Origin: Neisseriaceae bacterium
GTDB lineage: Bacteria > Pseudomonadota > Gammaproteobacteria > Burkholderiales > Neisseriaceae
Reading direction: 5' to 3'
Assembly (NCBI GenBank): GCA_017458185.1
Contig: JAFTFY010000007.1
Coordinates: forward strand, 55,995-119,994
Length of the DNA stretch: 64,000 bases
Shown here piece after piece: positions 49,856-60,808 of the stretch; within the stretch, counting starts at the first letter, position 1, and the number at the start of each line of letters is the position of its first letter. A program made the position numbers and the translations under genes. Under the pieces are notes generated by a model, which had not been told where the DNA came from, did no database searches, and saw only the letters and a program-made list of their open reading frames with translations.

Positions 49856-50967
49856 TTATCTCCATTTAAAACAGTTTCAAAATATTGCAAAACACTCTCA
49901 ACATCCGTTTCATTTTTATACAACGGATGATAGTATTTAGGGTACAAAATGTATGCCGCTGCCAAGATTTGTTCAACAGTCAGCTTTCTGATTCTTCTAT
50001 CATTTTTTTGTCTATCATCCGTACAACCCCAACCAGAATAAAATGGACATCCCAATGTCGTTACAGATATCCCTCTTAACAAGGCTTCAAATCCTGCTTG
50101 AGATGAAATAGTATAAACATGATCGATAGTTTCAAAAGATTGAGATAACGGAATATCAATGTTTAACACTTGACATATATCTGCAACGTCACGCGGATCT
50201 GATAATTTTTCTCGTTTCTGGTGTAAAACATCTGGATGCGGTTTGTAAATAATTTGTGCATCTGGATTTTCATAAGCAGCAATACGAACAATATCATTAT
50301 TGTTATAGTCACTCAAACAACCATAAGCAATAGACGCGTCATCTTCAACTTGACCCACAACCAATATTCTCGTTTGCCGTTTCGGTCCATAAACATTCGC
50401 AATATCTACCTTTTTAGAATGGTTATACTTACTGATACCTGTAGATAATAATCTTTGTTTTAATGATACCGCTCTTTGCATCAATGCAACATCTGCATCA
50501 AAATCATAAGTATTGAGAATATGCTCCAAATCCGACTCTTTTCTCGCATCAAAATAACAAGTTCTTGAATCAAAATTTAAACTTGCAGGCAACACATGTC
50601 CTGAACCCAATCCAATGGAGCGGATAAAACCATCTTCAACCCAGGTAATGGGAATATTACTCATAATAAAATCATTTTGTTGAATAATTTTAGGCAACCA
50701 CATACCCCAAACTAAAATTCTAGACTGTGCAACATTATCAACGATTTTAGCAATGCAATTATCATGCAACCATTTATCAGTTGCCTTAAATGGGATATAA
50801 ACAAAATCATATTCAGGGAAAATAGATTCCACAAACCTTCTTTTCCAGTCATTGATATGAAAAGCAAAAATCGTTTTTCCATAGTTTCCAACAACTTTAT
50901 TTCTTTCCCCAAAAAAATCTACCCAAAATTGAATTGGATGAACAAAAAATTTAGACACTTTCGACAT
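49852..50967 (-). CDS. KpsC/LipA-like capsule linker glycosyltransferase, single-module
   Basis: About 371 residues from the ATG at 50967. Motifs WVEDGFIRSIGLGSGHVLPAS and YKPHPDVLHQKR, plus FEALLRGISVTTLGCPFYSGWG, are those of the KpsC family, which adds Kdo to a lysophospholipid to start the capsule linker. KpsC usually has two such modules (about 670 residues); here only one is visible. An upstream-extended frame to 51036 lies inside ctrD and is less likely. No separate KpsS-like gene is nearby. Confidence 0.75.
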   Translation of the reverse strand: MSKVSKFFVHPIQFWVDFFGERNKVVGNYGKTIFAFHINDWKRRFVESIFPEYDFVYIPFKATDKWLHDNCIAKIVDNVAQSRILVWGMWLPKIIQQNDFIMSNIPITWVEDGFIRSIGLGSGHVLPASLNFDSRTCYFDARKESDLEHILNTYDFDADVALMQRAVSLKQRLLSTGISKYNHSKKVDIANVYGPKRQTRILVVGQVEDDASIAYGCLSDYNNNDIVRIAAYENPDAQIIYKPHPDVLHQKREKLSDPRDVADICQVLNIDIPLSQSFETIDHVYTISSQAGFEALLRGISVTTLGCPFYSGWGCTDDRQKNDRRIRKLTVEQILAAAYILYPKYYHPLYKNETDVESVLQYFETVLNGDK

Positions 50968-51001
50968 GATTACATTCCCAATAACTTTATTTTCGAAAAA
51001 A

Positions 51002-51646
51002 TCACTTATCGTATTCCACAAACGACCACTCAACACTATCTAATTGAGACAAACTACCATCTCTCAACACCGCTCCCTTATCGCAATACTGTTGAATTGT
51101 TTTCTCATTGTGCGACACCAAAATTAAAGAACGATCCTTACGCTTTTCAAATAGTTCATATTTACATTTGGCATTCAAACGAGCATCGCCTACGGCAATC
51201 ACCTCGTCAATTAGGTAGCAGTCAAATTCTATCGCAAGTGATAGAGCAAAAGCAAGCCTTGCCTTCATACCTGATGAATAGGTTTTAACAGGTTCGTTCA
51301 AATATAAACCCAATTCAGCAAAGTCTTCGGTGAATTTTTTAACTTTGGCAATATCAGCGTTATAAATACGACAAATAAAACGCAAATTGTCCATACCTGT
51401 CAGGCTGCCTTGAAATGCCCCTGAAAATGCCAAAGGCCAAGAAACACTCATATTACGAATAATGCGTCCTGAATCAGGTGATTCTACACCACCGATTAAA
51501 CGAATCAGCGTGGATTTACCTGCTCCATTGCGTCCCAAAATGCCTAATTTTTCACCTTTTTGTAGAGAAAAGTTTATGTCATGCAAAACGGTTCGCATGC
51601 CTTTGCGTGTGGGATAAGATTTATATACATGTTCTAACGCCAACAT
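51002..51646 (-). CDS. ctrD: Capsule polysaccharide export ABC ATPase
   Basis: 214 residues. ATP-binding subunit of the KpsMT/CtrCD exporter: Walker [10 protein letters not shown], then signature [14 protein letters not shown], Walker [13 protein letters not shown], and the switch His in LVSHNEK. Together with CtrC it moves capsule across the inner membrane. It begins at the base after the ctrC stop. Confidence 0.95.
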   Translation of the reverse strand: MLALEHVYKSYPTRKGMRTVLHDINFSLQKGEKLGILGRNGAGKSTLIRLIGGVESPDSGRIIRNMSVSWPLAFSGAFQGSLTGMDNLRFICRIYNADIAKVKKFTEDFAELGLYLNEPVKTYSSGMKARLAFALSLAIEFDCYLIDEVIAVGDARLNAKCKYELFEKRKDRSLILVSHNEKTIQQYCDKGAVLRDGSLSQLDSVEWSFVEYDK

Positions 51647-52519
51647 TTATTTTGCTACCCCTTGCCGCACAATATTATGCACAGTCAATAAACCTACTAA
51701 CAGCAAAATAATATCCCACAAAGCCAAATACCATGGGTTTTCCATAGTAACTACAGTCGAACCAAAATAGCCATGACGAAACATTTCTGTGCCATGAACC
51801 ATTGGAAACCATAATAAAATTTCTTGCACATGGACTGGTAGAGCAGAAACAAAATAAAACGCTCCTGAAATGAGCACAGTTGCTAATCCCATCGCTTTCC
51901 ATATCCTACCAAATATTTCCGATTTTTCTGATAATACATATAACAATAATCCTAATCCTATCGCAAAAAAAGACATGAGAATCCAAGCCAACAACATATA
52001 AAATACATCAAATGGTAGTGGTATCCAACCTATAAAAATGAGTGCCATAAGAATAACAATTTGTGCTACGGTAACACTGGCAATTTCTAAAATCATGCGT
52101 GAGAACAATAAATCAATCACACGCACATTGCGATGATACAATAACCCCTTGTTAGCAGCAACTGCTCCAATTGCTTTATTAGCAGACTTACGCCACATCA
52201 TCACTAATGGATAACCCGTAATTGCAAAAGCAACAATATTTAAATCAGATAAATGATTGCCACGCACAAATTTCCAAATCAAAGCAATCACCATTGTAAC
52301 CAACAACGGCTCTACAAACAGCCACAGAAAGCCCAAGTTATTGCGTCCGTAACGAGTAATCATTTCTCGCAACAGCAAGGCTCCGATGACGCGTTTTTGG
52401 ATTTGGAATGATTCTTTAAGCGTGGTTTCGCGGGTTTGCGTCATCGCTAATTTGGACGCGTTTTGATAACCGTCATCAGGCAGTGGCGGGGGCGTGGTTA
52501 ATTCGGCATTGTCGCTCAT
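51647..52519 (-). CDS. ctrC: Capsule polysaccharide export inner-membrane protein
   Basis: 290 residues, ABC-2-type permease of the KpsM family. Six predicted membrane segments follow an N-terminal cytosolic stretch (MSDNAELTTPPPLPDDGYQN). VIGALLLREMITRYGRNNLG is the family signature. The start overlaps the ctrB stop by one base. It pairs with the ATPase CtrD. Confidence 0.95.
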   Translation of the reverse strand: MSDNAELTTPPPLPDDGYQNASKLAMTQTRETTLKESFQIQKRVIGALLLREMITRYGRNNLGFLWLFVEPLLVTMVIALIWKFVRGNHLSDLNIVAFAITGYPLVMMWRKSANKAIGAVAANKGLLYHRNVRVIDLLFSRMILEIASVTVAQIVILMALIFIGWIPLPFDVFYMLLAWILMSFFAIGLGLLLYVLSEKSEIFGRIWKAMGLATVLISGAFYFVSALPVHVQEILLWFPMVHGTEMFRHGYFGSTVVTMENPWYLALWDIILLLVGLLTVHNIVRQGVAK

Positions 52520-53661
52520 CAGTTTTTATGCTCCCTAACGCCTGCCAGTAATAACACAGCAACGCCGTAAATCATTAAGCCGATGAATAGCGTAGCAATA
52601 ATGTTGTACATGCGGCGGGGCAACATCGCAAAGTCAGGTTCGACTGGTGCGGAAATCACTTCCAAATACAGTTGTTGGCGTGTGGCGTCTGCTTTGGCAC
52701 TTTCTAATGCGGTAATCGCTGCCGCGAGTTGTTTTTCGGCTAATTCGTTTTCTAAATAAACCCGTTGATATTCTGCCGCTTGTTTGGTCATGGAGCCGTC
52801 TTCATCGCTTAACATGGCGTTGGTTTGTTTTTCGATTTCTTTTTTCAGGCTGCGTTCTCGTGCCATTAAACCTGAAATTTGCGGATTATCAGGAGTAATC
52901 GCACGCACTTGGTCTAATTGTGTTTGCAGTAAAATGAGTTCATCTTGCAATTTGGAAATTAAACCGATTTTGCCTTCGGCTTGCACTTTTAAGTCAAATA
53001 CGCCGTTTTTGGTGCGATACACAATTAAATCTTCGGACGCTTTTTTCACCCGTTCTTCTGCCACATCAACTTGTGCTTGGGCGTATTTGACGGTGTCTTT
53101 TAATGCTCGATCATTCAGTTGGTTAATTAAAACTTCGGCTTGTTTGAGTAAAGCCTCATTCACCACATACGAATCTTTGGGGTCAAAAGACACCACATCT
53201 AATGTGGAAATGCCCGACACGGGGTCGAATTGAACGGTTACTTTTTTCTTATAGTATTGATAAAACAATTCTTGTTCGCCATGAAAACCTAATGTGTTAA
53301 AACGGCTAATTAAATCGCCCTTGGTTTCATAAAAAGAACGCACAGCAATGCCTTGTTGTTCCAAGTTATTTAAGGCGGCACGCGAAGTGATATATTCTCG
53401 CACACTGTAAGTGTCGTCCTGCGAACGCGAAAAGCCGACATTTTGTAAGAATGCCCCCAAACCTGTTAAGGAATTTTGCTGACTTGCTGAACGAATCACA
53501 AAAGAAGATTGGGAAATATATTGGTCGGACGCAATTAAACCAAAATACAATAAGGCTAAAATAACGGGCAGGGTTACGGTGATAAATCGTAAAGAATTTT
53601 TGATTAAAGCATCAACAAAAAATGCTTTGGGATTTTGCTTTAATTTGGATAATCTACTCAT
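52519..53661 (-). CDS. ctrB: Capsule polysaccharide export periplasmic adaptor
   Basis: 380 residues, KpsE/CtrB family (PCP co-polymerase). One membrane segment near residues 27-47 (ITVLPVILALLYFGLIASD), a long periplasmic coiled coil (about 180-320), and a C-terminal membrane segment (ATLFIGLMIYGVAVLLLAG). It links the inner-membrane transporter to CtrA. Start at 53661 follows 185 bases with three uptake words. Confidence 0.93.
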   Translation of the reverse strand: MSRLSKLKQNPKAFFVDALIKNSLRFITVTLPVILALLYFGLIASDQYISQSSFVIRSASQQNSLTGLGAFLQNVGFSRSQDDTYSVREYITSRAALNNLEQQGIAVRSFYETKGDLISRFNTLGFHGEQELFYQYYKKKVTVQFDPVSGISTLDVVSFDPKDSYVVNEALLKQAEVLINQLNDRALKDTVKYAQAQVDVAEERVKKASEDLIVYRTKNGVFDLKVQAEGKIGLISKLQDELILLQTQLDQVRAITPDNPQISGLMARERSLKKEIEKQTNAMLSDEDGSMTKQAAEYQRVYLENELAEKQLAAAITALESAKADATRQQLYLEVISAPVEPDFAMLPRRMYNIIATLFIGLMIYGVAVLLLAGVREHKN

Positions 53662-53689
53662 TCTTCTTGTTCCATATCAATCGAATATT

Positions 53690-53794
53690 TTTTCAGGCTG
53701 CCTGAAAGATATTTTTATCCATCTTTTCAAACAGTCTAAAAAGTGTTTTTTATTTTTCAGGCAGCCTGAATATTAAGTTTCAGGCTGCCTGAAA
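53690..53794. repeat. Three uptake words between ctrA and ctrB
   Basis: TTCAGGCTGCCTGAA (about 53693-53707), TTCAGGCAGCCTGAA (about 53757-53771) and TTCAGGCTGCCTGAA (about 53779-53793). The spacer 53662-53846 holds nothing else recognised. Confidence 0.75.
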
Positions 53795-53846
53795 AATAAA
53801 ATAGGTTGTATTATATACTGAAAAACAAATAATCATACAACTTTCG

Positions 53847-55031
53847 TTAGTTGGTGATATTGTTGATACTGCTTACACCCGAAGTTACAGGTGAGAAGAC
53901 AAATTGTAAGAATTTTTGTACTTCTGCCAACGGTGCATTGGAAACATACACCACATCTTTATTGTGAATGGGGAACTTTTGCATCCACAATACCGAATTG
54001 GCATTGGTTAAGTCCAAACGATAAACAGTGGGAATATCGTTGTTTTCTTTATAGCCTTTTTCTATCCATTTAGGCTGTTCGGCTGTGGGCAATTCAGACA
54101 ATGGTGTATAGCGGAACACAAATACGCCGCGTGCGTCTGAACGGCGGTCTTGCAAGCCGCCCATTCTGCCAACGGCTTCGGCTAATGATAAACCGCGTGC
54201 GGAAAAGCCGATTTCTTGGGCTCTGCCCACTGCACCCATTGAAGTGAAGGTATAAGGGTTGGTAATCACTGTTACCACATCGCCACGGTGCAATAAAATG
54301 TTTTGTGTGGGGTCAGACACCAAATCTTCTAATGCAATTTTGCTGATTTTTTGATTGCGTGTGATTTGAATAGTGGTGTCCTGCACATTGGCAGTGGAAC
54401 CGCCGACTGCGGCTAATGCGTCCAAAATGCGTTCGCGTGCTGGCGTTAAGGGCATACGCACGCTGTTGCCTGCACGCACAACCAAAACATTGGTGGAATT
54501 ATTTTGGGCTAAACTGACAATCACTTGCGGCTGATTGGCTTTGCAAGAAAGTTGGTTGCGAATGAGATTTTGAATGTCTTCAAGCGTTTTATCCACAACT
54601 TTCAGGTTGCCCACAAAGGGAATGGAAATTGTGCCGTTAGAACTGACGGTTTGTGGCGGCAGTTTGGTAACATGAGCCGTGCCTGCCCCGCTGTCAGACA
54701 ACGCTCCGCCAAACAGCATGGCGGGGGCGGCTTCCCAAATGGTAATGTCTAATACATCGCCACGACTCACCACATCAAGCCCTTGTGCGGTGTTTTCTAA
54801 TGCGGCAAAACTGTTTGCCTTGTGGCGTTGCGATAAATCTTGAATCAGGCTGTGTTCAATGTCTAACAAGGCAACATCGGGAACAGCCTGATTATTGCTT
54901 TGTCCTAATGAAGTAACTTGTCTTGTGGAAGGACCTGAATGGGGCAGCCAGCCACACGCGGTAACGGTGGCAAGCAAACTCAACAATAAACCAGTTTTTA
55001 AGGCAAAAATGGGTTTTCTTTGCATATTCAT
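53847..55031 (-). CDS. ctrA: Capsule polysaccharide export outer-membrane lipoprotein (OPX family)
   Basis: 394 residues, Wza/KpsD/CtrA family. Signal peptide with lipobox VTAC. The polysaccharide-export domain carries LDITIWEAAP and GTISIPFVGNLKV, then two SLBB-type domains (RMPLTPARERILDALAAVGG; RGLSLAEAVGRMGGL). Forms the outer-membrane exit for capsule. ATG 55031 is used; a TTG three codons earlier is possible. It sits 18 bases downstream of the rplQ stop on the same strand, so the capsule operon may be read through from rplQ. Confidence 0.92.
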   Translation of the reverse strand: MNMQRKPIFALKTGLLLSLLATVTACGWLPHSGPSTRQVTSLGQSNNQAVPDVALLDIEHSLIQDLSQRHKANSFAALENTAQGLDVVSRGDVLDITIWEAAPAMLFGGALSDSGAGTAHVTKLPPQTVSSNGTISIPFVGNLKVVDKTLEDIQNLIRNQLSCKANQPQVIVSLAQNNSTNVLVVRAGNSVRMPLTPARERILDALAAVGGSTANVQDTTIQITRNQKISKIALEDLVSDPTQNILLHRGDVVTVITNPYTFTSMGAVGRAQEIGFSARGLSLAEAVGRMGGLQDRRSDARGVFVFRYTPLSELPTAEQPKWIEKGYKENNDIPTVYRLDLTNANSVLWMQKFPIHNKDVVYVSNAPLAEVQKFLQFVFSPVTSGVSSINNITN

Positions 55032-55049
55032 TAGGAACAACCGTGAAAA

Positions 55050-55454
55050 TTATTCGGATTGTGCTTCGGCTTCAGCTTCTTTTTTCTCGCGAACTTCGGC
55101 AGCATCAACTAATTCAATCAATGCCATAGGGGCATTGTCGCCTTGACGGAAGCCATATTTCAGCACGCGAGTGTAACCGCCATTGCGGTTAGCGAAGCGT
55201 TCGCCTAATTCACCAAATAATTTTACCACGACATCACGATTGCGTGTGCGGTCAAATGCCAAACGGCGATTTGCCAAAGACGGTTTTTTACCCAAAGAAA
55301 TCAAGGGTTCAACCACGCGGCGTAATTCTTTTGCTTTGGGCAATGTGGTAACAATGCTTTCGTGAATCAGCAAAGAATTCGCCATATTACGCAACATCGC
55401 CAAACGATGACTGCTGGTACGGTTTAATTTACGATTACTCTTACGATGACGCAT
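55050..55454 (-). CDS. rplQ: 50S ribosomal protein L17
   Basis: 134 residues. Conserved start [17 protein letters not shown] and [24 protein letters not shown]. It has a 12-residue charged C-terminal extension ([13 protein letters not shown]). Last gene of the ribosomal alpha operon; the capsule genes follow within 20 bases, which is unusual. Confidence 0.96.
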   Translation of the reverse strand: MRHRKSNRKLNRTSSHRLAMLRNMANSLLIHESIVTTLPKAKELRRVVEPLISLGKKPSLANRRLAFDRTRNRDVVVKLFGELGERFANRNGGYTRVLKYGFRQGDNAPMALIELVDAAEVREKKEAEAEAQSE

Positions 55455-55503
55455 ATTAAATATCCTTAATCAATAAAAACACGCTTTCAGGCTGCCTGAA
55501 AGA

Positions 55504-56490
55504 TTATCTGGACACCAAATTAGCAGGCGGCCAGCCTTCTAATTTAGAACCCAAAGTCAAACCTTTGGCTGCCAAGACTTCTTTGATTTCAGTCAGCGAC
55601 TTGCGACCCAAATTCGGTGTTTTTAGAAGTTCAGTTTCAGTGCGTTGAATCAAATCACCGATATAGTAAATATCTTCGGCTTTCAAGCAGTTAGCCGAAC
55701 GCACGGTGAGTTCCAAATCATCAACAGGCAACAGAAGAATCGGATCTACCACTGGGGCTTGTTCTTCTTCTTCGGGTACATTAGCGTTTTGCAAATCAAC
55801 GAAGACTTCCATTTGACTAATCAAAATTTGTGCGGATTGACGCAACACTTCTTCGGGATCCACAGAGCCGTCTGTTTCGATGTCCAAAACCAAGCGATCT
55901 AAATCGGTGCGTTGTTCTACGCGAGCGGGTTCCACTTCAAACGACACACGCAACACGGGCGAAAAACTGGCATCTAACAGAATGCTGCCGATTTCACGCG
56001 TATCGTCTTTCAGTTTGCGAGATTGCGATGCGGGGCAATAGCCACGACCTGATTCAACCTTAATTTCAGCCGAGAAACTACCGCCTTCGGCAATATGACA
56101 AATCACATGATTTGGATTTAAAATTTCCACATCATGCGGCAATTCAATATCGGCGGCAGTAACCACGCCTTTGATGTCTTTTTTGATATTCAACACCACA
56201 GAATCGCGATTGAACAGTTTAAACACAATGCCTTTGATGTTTAACAGAATATCAACCACATCTTCTTCAATGTGTTCAATCGAAGAGTATTCATGCAATA
56301 CACCGTCAATTTTAACTTCTGTGGGTGCAAAGCCCGTCATTGAAGAAAGCAAAATCCGCCGTAATGCGTTGCCCAAAGTATGACCAAAACCGCGTTCAAA
56401 AGGTTCTAACGAAATTTTGGCTTGTCTGTCGGACAATGCATTGACATTGATTTGTCTTGGTTTTAAAAGTTCAGAAGTGATGTTTCGCAT
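55504..56490 (-). CDS. rpoA: RNA polymerase alpha subunit
   Basis: 328 residues. N-terminal dimerisation domain ([23 protein letters not shown]), a linker, and a C-terminal DNA-binding domain ([20 protein letters not shown], and [14 protein letters not shown]). Standard position between rpsD and rplQ. Confidence 0.98.
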   Translation of the reverse strand: MRNITSELLKPRQINVNALSDRQAKISLEPFERGFGHTLGNALRRILLSSMTGFAPTEVKIDGVLHEYSSIEHIEEDVVDILLNIKGIVFKLFNRDSVVLNIKKDIKGVVTAADIELPHDVEILNPNHVICHIAEGGSFSAEIKVESGRGYCPASQSRKLKDDTREIGSILLDASFSPVLRVSFEVEPARVEQRTDLDRLVLDIETDGSVDPEEVLRQSAQILISQMEVFVDLQNANVPEEEEQAPVVDPILLLPVDDLELTVRSANCLKAEDIYYIGDLIQRTETELLKTPNLGRKSLTEIKEVLAAKGLTLGSKLEGWPPANLVSR

Positions 56491-56520
56491 TCCATCTCGT
56501 CCTTAATTTAGATTCAAACA

Positions 56521-57141
56521 TTATTTAGAGTACAATTCGACTACTAAATGCTCTTTGATGTCGCTGCTTAACTCGGAACGATCGGGCAAGTTTTTGTAAG
56601 TGCCTTCCATTTTGGTTGCATCAACTTCAACCCAAGACGGAAAACCGATTTGTCCTGCCAAGCCTAATGCTTCCTGAATGCGAACTTGTTTTTTGGCTTT
56701 TTCGCACACGGCAACCACATCACCAGGTTTCACTTGGAATGACGGAATATTCACGGCTTGACCATTCACGGTAATCGCTTTATGGCTAACCAACTGGCGT
56801 GCTTCGGCACGCGTTGAGCCAAAACCCATACGATATACCACATTGTCCAAACGAGATTCCAACAGTTGCAACAACCATTCACCTGTTGAGCCACGGCGGC
56901 GTTCTGCTTCGGCAAAATAACGGCGGAACTGGCGTTCCAATACGCCATAAATGCGGCGGATTTTTTGTTTTTCACGCAACTGAATACCGTAGTCCGAAAT
57001 GCGACCACGATTCGCACCGTGCTGACCTGGTGCGGTATCAATTTTGCATTTTGAATCAATGGAGCGGCGAGCGGATTTTAAGAATAAGTCTGTACCCTCG
57101 CGGCGAGCCAATTTACATTTTGGTCCAATATAACGAGCCAT
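56521..57141 (-). CDS. rpsD: 30S ribosomal protein S4
   Basis: 206 residues. Primary rRNA-binding protein that nucleates 30S assembly and represses the alpha operon in many proteobacteria. [18 protein letters not shown] and the S4 RNA-binding domain ([29 protein letters not shown]) are typical. Confidence 0.97.
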   Translation of the reverse strand: MARYIGPKCKLARREGTDLFLKSARRSIDSKCKIDTAPGQHGANRGRISDYGIQLREKQKIRRIYGVLERQFRRYFAEAERRRGSTGEWLLQLLESRLDNVVYRMGFGSTRAEARQLVSHKAITVNGQAVNIPSFQVKPGDVVAVCEKAKKQVRIQEALGLAGQIGFPSWVEVDATKMEGTYKNLPDRSELSSDIKEHLVVELYSK

Positions 57142-57156
57142 TCTAATCTTCTCCTA

Positions 57157-57549
57157 TTAAACACGACGGCGTTTGGGCGGACGGCAACCGTTATGAGGAA
57201 CGGGGGTAACATCCGTAATTGAAGTAATTTTAAAACCCAGAGCATTCAATGCACGAACAGAAGATTCACGACCAGGACCTGGACCCTTGATGCGTACTTC
57301 TAAATTTTTGACACCATACTCTTGGGCAACTTTGCCAGCGGCTTCTGCTGCAACTTGGGCAGCGAAAGGTGTACTTTTACGCGAACCTTTAAAACCTGCA
57401 CCGCCAGAAGTAGCCCAAGACAACGCATTGCCTTGACGGTCAGTAATGGTAATGATGGTGTTGTTAAACGATGCATGCACATGCACCACACCTTCACTCA
57501 CGGTTTTGCGTATTTTTTTGCGTACACGAGCTGTGTTTGCTTTTGCCAT
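57157..57549 (-). CDS. rpsK: 30S ribosomal protein S11
   Basis: 130 residues. [21 protein letters not shown] and the C-terminal [13 protein letters not shown] identify it. The ATG at 57549 has AAGGA nine bases upstream; a TTG two codons earlier is not needed. Confidence 0.96.
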   Translation of the reverse strand: MAKANTARVRKKIRKTVSEGVVHVHASFNNTIITITDRQGNALSWATSGGAGFKGSRKSTPFAAQVAAEAAGKVAQEYGVKNLEVRIKGPGPGRESSVRALNALGFKITSITDVTPVPHNGCRPPKRRRV

Positions 57550-57575
57550 TATCAATAATCCTTATTTAATGAACA

Positions 57576-57938
57576 TTATTTTTTGCCTGCAATCGCCTTA
57601 CGCGGACCTTTACGGGTACGAGCATTCGTACGCGTTCTTTGACCACGACAGGGCAAACCACGGCGATGACGGAAACCACGATAGCAACCCATATCCATCA
57701 AGCGTTTAATGGACATAGTTACTTCACGACGCAAGTCGCCTTCAACTTCAAATTGAGCCACTTTGCTACGCAAGGTTTCTAATTGTGCTTCGGTTAAGTC
57801 TTTCACTTTCACCGAACATTCAATTCCTGCTTGCTCGCAAATTAAACGAGCACGGCTGCTACCAATGCCATAAATCGCTTGTAAGCCAATCACGATATGA
57901 GCATTGTTGGGAATATTCACACCAGCAATACGAGCCAT
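57576..57938 (-). CDS. rpsM: 30S ribosomal protein S13
   Basis: 120 residues. [19 protein letters not shown], the [10 protein letters not shown] helix and the basic tail [15 protein letters not shown] are diagnostic. First gene of the alpha operon after rpmJ. Confidence 0.96.
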   Translation of the reverse strand: MARIAGVNIPNNAHIVIGLQAIYGIGSSRARLICEQAGIECSVKVKDLTEAQLETLRSKVAQFEVEGDLRREVTMSIKRLMDMGCYRGFRHRRGLPCRGQRTRTNARTRKGPRKAIAGKK

Positions 57939-57954
57939 AATTTAATTCCTTTTA

Positions 57955-58068
57955 TTAACCTTGTTTTTGTTTATGACGAGCATCTGTACAAATCACGCGG
58001 ACAATGCCATGTCTGCGAATAATCTTACAGTTGCGACATATTTTCTTTACAGAGGGTTGCACACGCAT
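57955..58068 (-). CDS. rpmJ: 50S ribosomal protein L36
   Basis: 37 residues, [20 protein letters not shown] and [17 protein letters not shown]. The zinc-binding CxxC...C...H pattern is intact (Cys11, Cys14, Cys27, His32), so this is the zinc form. It lies between infA and rpsM. Confidence 0.95.
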   Translation of the reverse strand: MRVQPSVKKICRNCKIIRRHGIVRVICTDARHKQKQG

Positions 58069-58089
58069 TATTAAAGTCCTTTCAAAACT

Positions 58090-58308
58090 TTATTTAGTCC
58101 GAAAAACAATTCTTGCACGAGATAAATCGTAAGGAGTCATCTCAACTGTTACTTTATCACCAGGCGAAATGCGAATATAGTGCATACGCATCTTGCCTGA
58201 AATGTATCCTAAAACCACATGGTCGTTTTCCAACTTCACCTTGAATGTGGCGTTTGGCAACATTTCAAGGATTTCACCTTGCATTTGTATGGTGTCTTCT
58301 TTTGCCAT
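58090..58308 (-). CDS. infA: Translation initiation factor IF-1
   Basis: 72 residues, OB-fold. [20 protein letters not shown] and [25 protein letters not shown] match the family. Located between secY and rpmJ, the usual neisserial order. Confidence 0.97.
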   Translation of the reverse strand: MAKEDTIQMQGEILEMLPNATFKVKLENDHVVLGYISGKMRMHYIRISPGDKVTVEMTPYDLSRARIVFRTK

Positions 58309-58319
58309 AAAGATTTCTC

Positions 58320-59651
58320 TTATTTCTTGCCTAATTTGTTTGCCAAGTATTTATCGCCTTCATATTGTTGATATTGCTGACTCATACGGTATGAAGCCAC
58401 TTGTGCAGTGAAGTCTATGCTCACCACAACCAAAATCAACAGCGATGTACCGCCTAAATAAAAAGGAATATTCGCAAACGATACCAATAATTCGGGAATC
58501 AAACACACAATGGTAATGTATAACGCACCGTAAAAGGTTAATCGCAAAACCACGCTTTCAATGTATCGTGAGGTGTTTTCACCTGGACGAATACCCGGAA
58601 CAAATGCTCCTTGTTTTTTCAGGTTTTCTGCAATTTCGCGTGGGCTAAATACCAAAGCGGTGTAAAAAAAGCAGAAGAATATCACAGCAGACGCAAAAAA
58701 GATAATGTATAACGGCTGTCCGTGTTGAAAATACAAGGCTAATTTGCCTAAAAACGAACTACTGCTTTGCGTGCCAATACCTTGTCCGCCAACCCAACTC
58801 ATAATCGTGGTTGGGAACAAAATAATACTGGACGCAAAAATCGGCGGAATCACGCCTGCCATATTTAATTTGAATGGCAGAACAGTGTTTTGCCCTTGCA
58901 TCATACGATTACCCACTTGGCGTTTGGCAAAGTGAATCGGCACTTTGCGTTGTGCAGATTCAATATATACCACAGCATATACCAAAGCCAACGCACCTGC
59001 GACAATCAATACGGCTAACAGAGGATTAAGCGAGCCTTCGGCAGTCATCGTAAATAATTTACCAATCGCACCAGGAATACCTGCGGCAATACCCGCACAG
59101 ATAATCAAGGAAATGCCATTGCCCACACCGCGTTCGGTGATTTGTTCGCCCAACCACATTAAGAACATCGTGCCAGTGGTTAAACACACTACGGTTGATA
59201 AATAAAACTCATATTGAGCAATACCCACCAAACCAGGCTGCCTGAAAAGCATAACAGCGGCGGCAAAACTTTGCACGCCTGCCAATAACACCGTACCAAT
59301 ACGGGTGTATTTGGTAATCACTCGCCGCCCTGCTTCGCCCTCTTTTTTCAAGGCTTTCAAAGACGGAATAATCTCGGTTGCCAACTGCATTACAATGGAC
59401 GCAGAAATATACGGCATAATGCCAATCGCAAACACCGAAAACCGAGAAAGTGAGCCGCCCGAAAACATATTCAACATACCCAAAATGCCATTATTAGCAC
59501 TTTCAAATAGGCGATTTAATGCCACAGCATCAACACCTGGTACGGGAATATGCGAACCGACACGGAACACAAACAACGCACCAATCAAGAACATAATTCT
59601 GTTTTTCAAATCAACAGAAATGCTTGATATTTTGGACGACGAGTTAGCCAT
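58320..59651 (-). CDS. secY: Preprotein translocase subunit SecY
   Basis: 443 residues with ten membrane segments; central pore of the Sec translocon. [16 protein letters not shown] and the C-terminal cytosolic loop ([20 protein letters not shown]) are diagnostic. An uptake word occurs in the coding frame (about 59236-59251) as FRQPG. Follows rplO after 11 bases. Confidence 0.98.
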   Translation of the reverse strand: MANSSSKISSISVDLKNRIMFLIGALFVFRVGSHIPVPGVDAVALNRLFESANNGILGMLNMFSGGSLSRFSVFAIGIMPYISASIVMQLATEIIPSLKALKKEGEAGRRVITKYTRIGTVLLAGVQSFAAAVMLFRQPGLVGIAQYEFYLSTVVCLTTGTMFLMWLGEQITERGVGNGISLIICAGIAAGIPGAIGKLFTMTAEGSLNPLLAVLIVAGALALVYAVVYIESAQRKVPIHFAKRQVGNRMMQGQNTVLPFKLNMAGVIPPIFASSIILFPTTIMSWVGGQGIGTQSSSSFLGKLALYFQHGQPLYIIFFASAVIFFCFFYTALVFSPREIAENLKKQGAFVPGIRPGENTSRYIESVVLRLTFYGALYITIVCLIPELLVSFANIPFYLGGTSLLILVVVSIDFTAQVASYRMSQQYQQYEGDKYLANKLGKK

Positions 59652-59662
59652 GCGAAATAACC

Positions 59663-60097
59663 TTAATCAGAAATCTTACCGCCAGCCGCTTCAATGGCTT
59701 CTTTGGCACCTTTGGTAACAGCAACGCCACGCAAGGTAATTGCTTTGTTCAGGCTGCCTGAAAGAATCACTTTCACGCTTTGAGCGTTTGCAGGAACCAA
59801 ACGGGCTTGTTTTAATGCCAAAATATCCACTTCTTCAATCGGCAAATTATTCAATTCACCCAAAGTAACTTGTGCGTTGAAACGAGCCGTTGTCGATTTA
59901 AAGCCGCGTTTAGGCAAACGGCGTTGCAATGGCATTTGACCGCCCTCAAAGCCTACTTTGTGGAAACCACCTGCACGGCTTTTTTGACCTTTCACGCCAC
60001 GGCAACAGGTTTTACCCATACCGCTACCGATACCGCGACCAACGCGTTTAGGTGCGTGTGTAGCACCCTCGGCAGGAGAAATAGTATTTAAGTACAT
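59663..60097 (-). CDS. rplO: 50S ribosomal protein L15
   Basis: 144 residues. [45 protein letters not shown]. An uptake word is read in frame as LSGSLNKA. Standard spc-operon member. Confidence 0.97.
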   Translation of the reverse strand: MYLNTISPAEGATHAPKRVGRGIGSGMGKTCCRGVKGQKSRAGGFHKVGFEGGQMPLQRRLPKRGFKSTTARFNAQVTLGELNNLPIEEVDILALKQARLVPANAQSVKVILSGSLNKAITLRGVAVTKGAKEAIEAAGGKISD

Positions 60098-60101
60098 ATT
60101 A

Positions 60102-60284
60102 TTACTCCACTTCTAATAAGTAACTGATTTTGTTAATCATACCGCGATTTTCAGGGGTATCTAATACTTCCACAGTATGCTCACGACGACGCAAACCCAA
60201 GCCTCTCGCACAAGCACGATGAGATTCAATGCGTCCAATCAAACTTTTTTTCAAAGTTACTTTGATTTTCTTTTGCTCACTCAT
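60102..60284 (-). CDS. rpmD: 50S ribosomal protein L30
   Basis: 60 residues: [20 protein letters not shown] and [15 protein letters not shown]. The start overlaps the rpsE stop by eight bases, so translation is coupled. Confidence 0.95.
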   Translation of the reverse strand: MSEQKKIKVTLKKSLIGRIESHRACARGLGLRRREHTVEVLDTPENRGMINKISYLLEVE

Positions 60285-60795
60285 TGCCTGCTCCTAAAAT
60301 TTCTTCTACGCTCAAACCGCGTTTGGCTGCGATTTCGGCAGGTGTGTACAATTTGCCCAAGCCATTGAGTGTGGCACGCACAATATTGTATGGATTTGTT
60401 GAACCATGCACTTTGGCAGAAATATTGCGAACGCCGATAGCGTCAAATACCAAACGCATAGGACCACCCGCTTTCACACCGCTACCTTCTTTGGCAGGCT
60501 GCATAAATACTTTGGTTGCACCGTGTTTGCCAATCACTTCGTGGTGAATAGTGCCGTCTTTCAAGGGGATTTTCACCAAGTTACGGCGTGCTTGATCCAT
60601 TGCTTTTTGAACAGCAACAGGCACTTCTTTGGCTTTACCTTTACCCATACCAATGCGACCATCGCCGTCCCCTACTACGGTCAAAGCGGAGAACGCCATA
60701 ATGCGACCACCTTTAACCACTTTGGTTACGCGATTGACAGCAACCATTTTTTCAATCAAGCCGTCGCCGCGTTCTTCTGTTTCGTGTTTTGCCAT
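60277..60795 (-). CDS. rpsE: 30S ribosomal protein S5
   Basis: 172 residues. RNA-binding double-stranded-type domain with [20 protein letters not shown] and [18 protein letters not shown]. Associated with decoding accuracy. Ends inside the rpmD start. Confidence 0.97.
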   Translation of the reverse strand: MAKHETEERGDGLIEKMVAVNRVTKVVKGGRIMAFSALTVVGDGDGRIGMGKGKAKEVPVAVQKAMDQARRNLVKIPLKDGTIHHEVIGKHGATKVFMQPAKEGSGVKAGGPMRLVFDAIGVRNISAKVHGSTNPYNIVRATLNGLGKLYTPAEIAAKRGLSVEEILGAGNE

Positions 60796-60808
60796 TATTT
60801 AACTCCGT

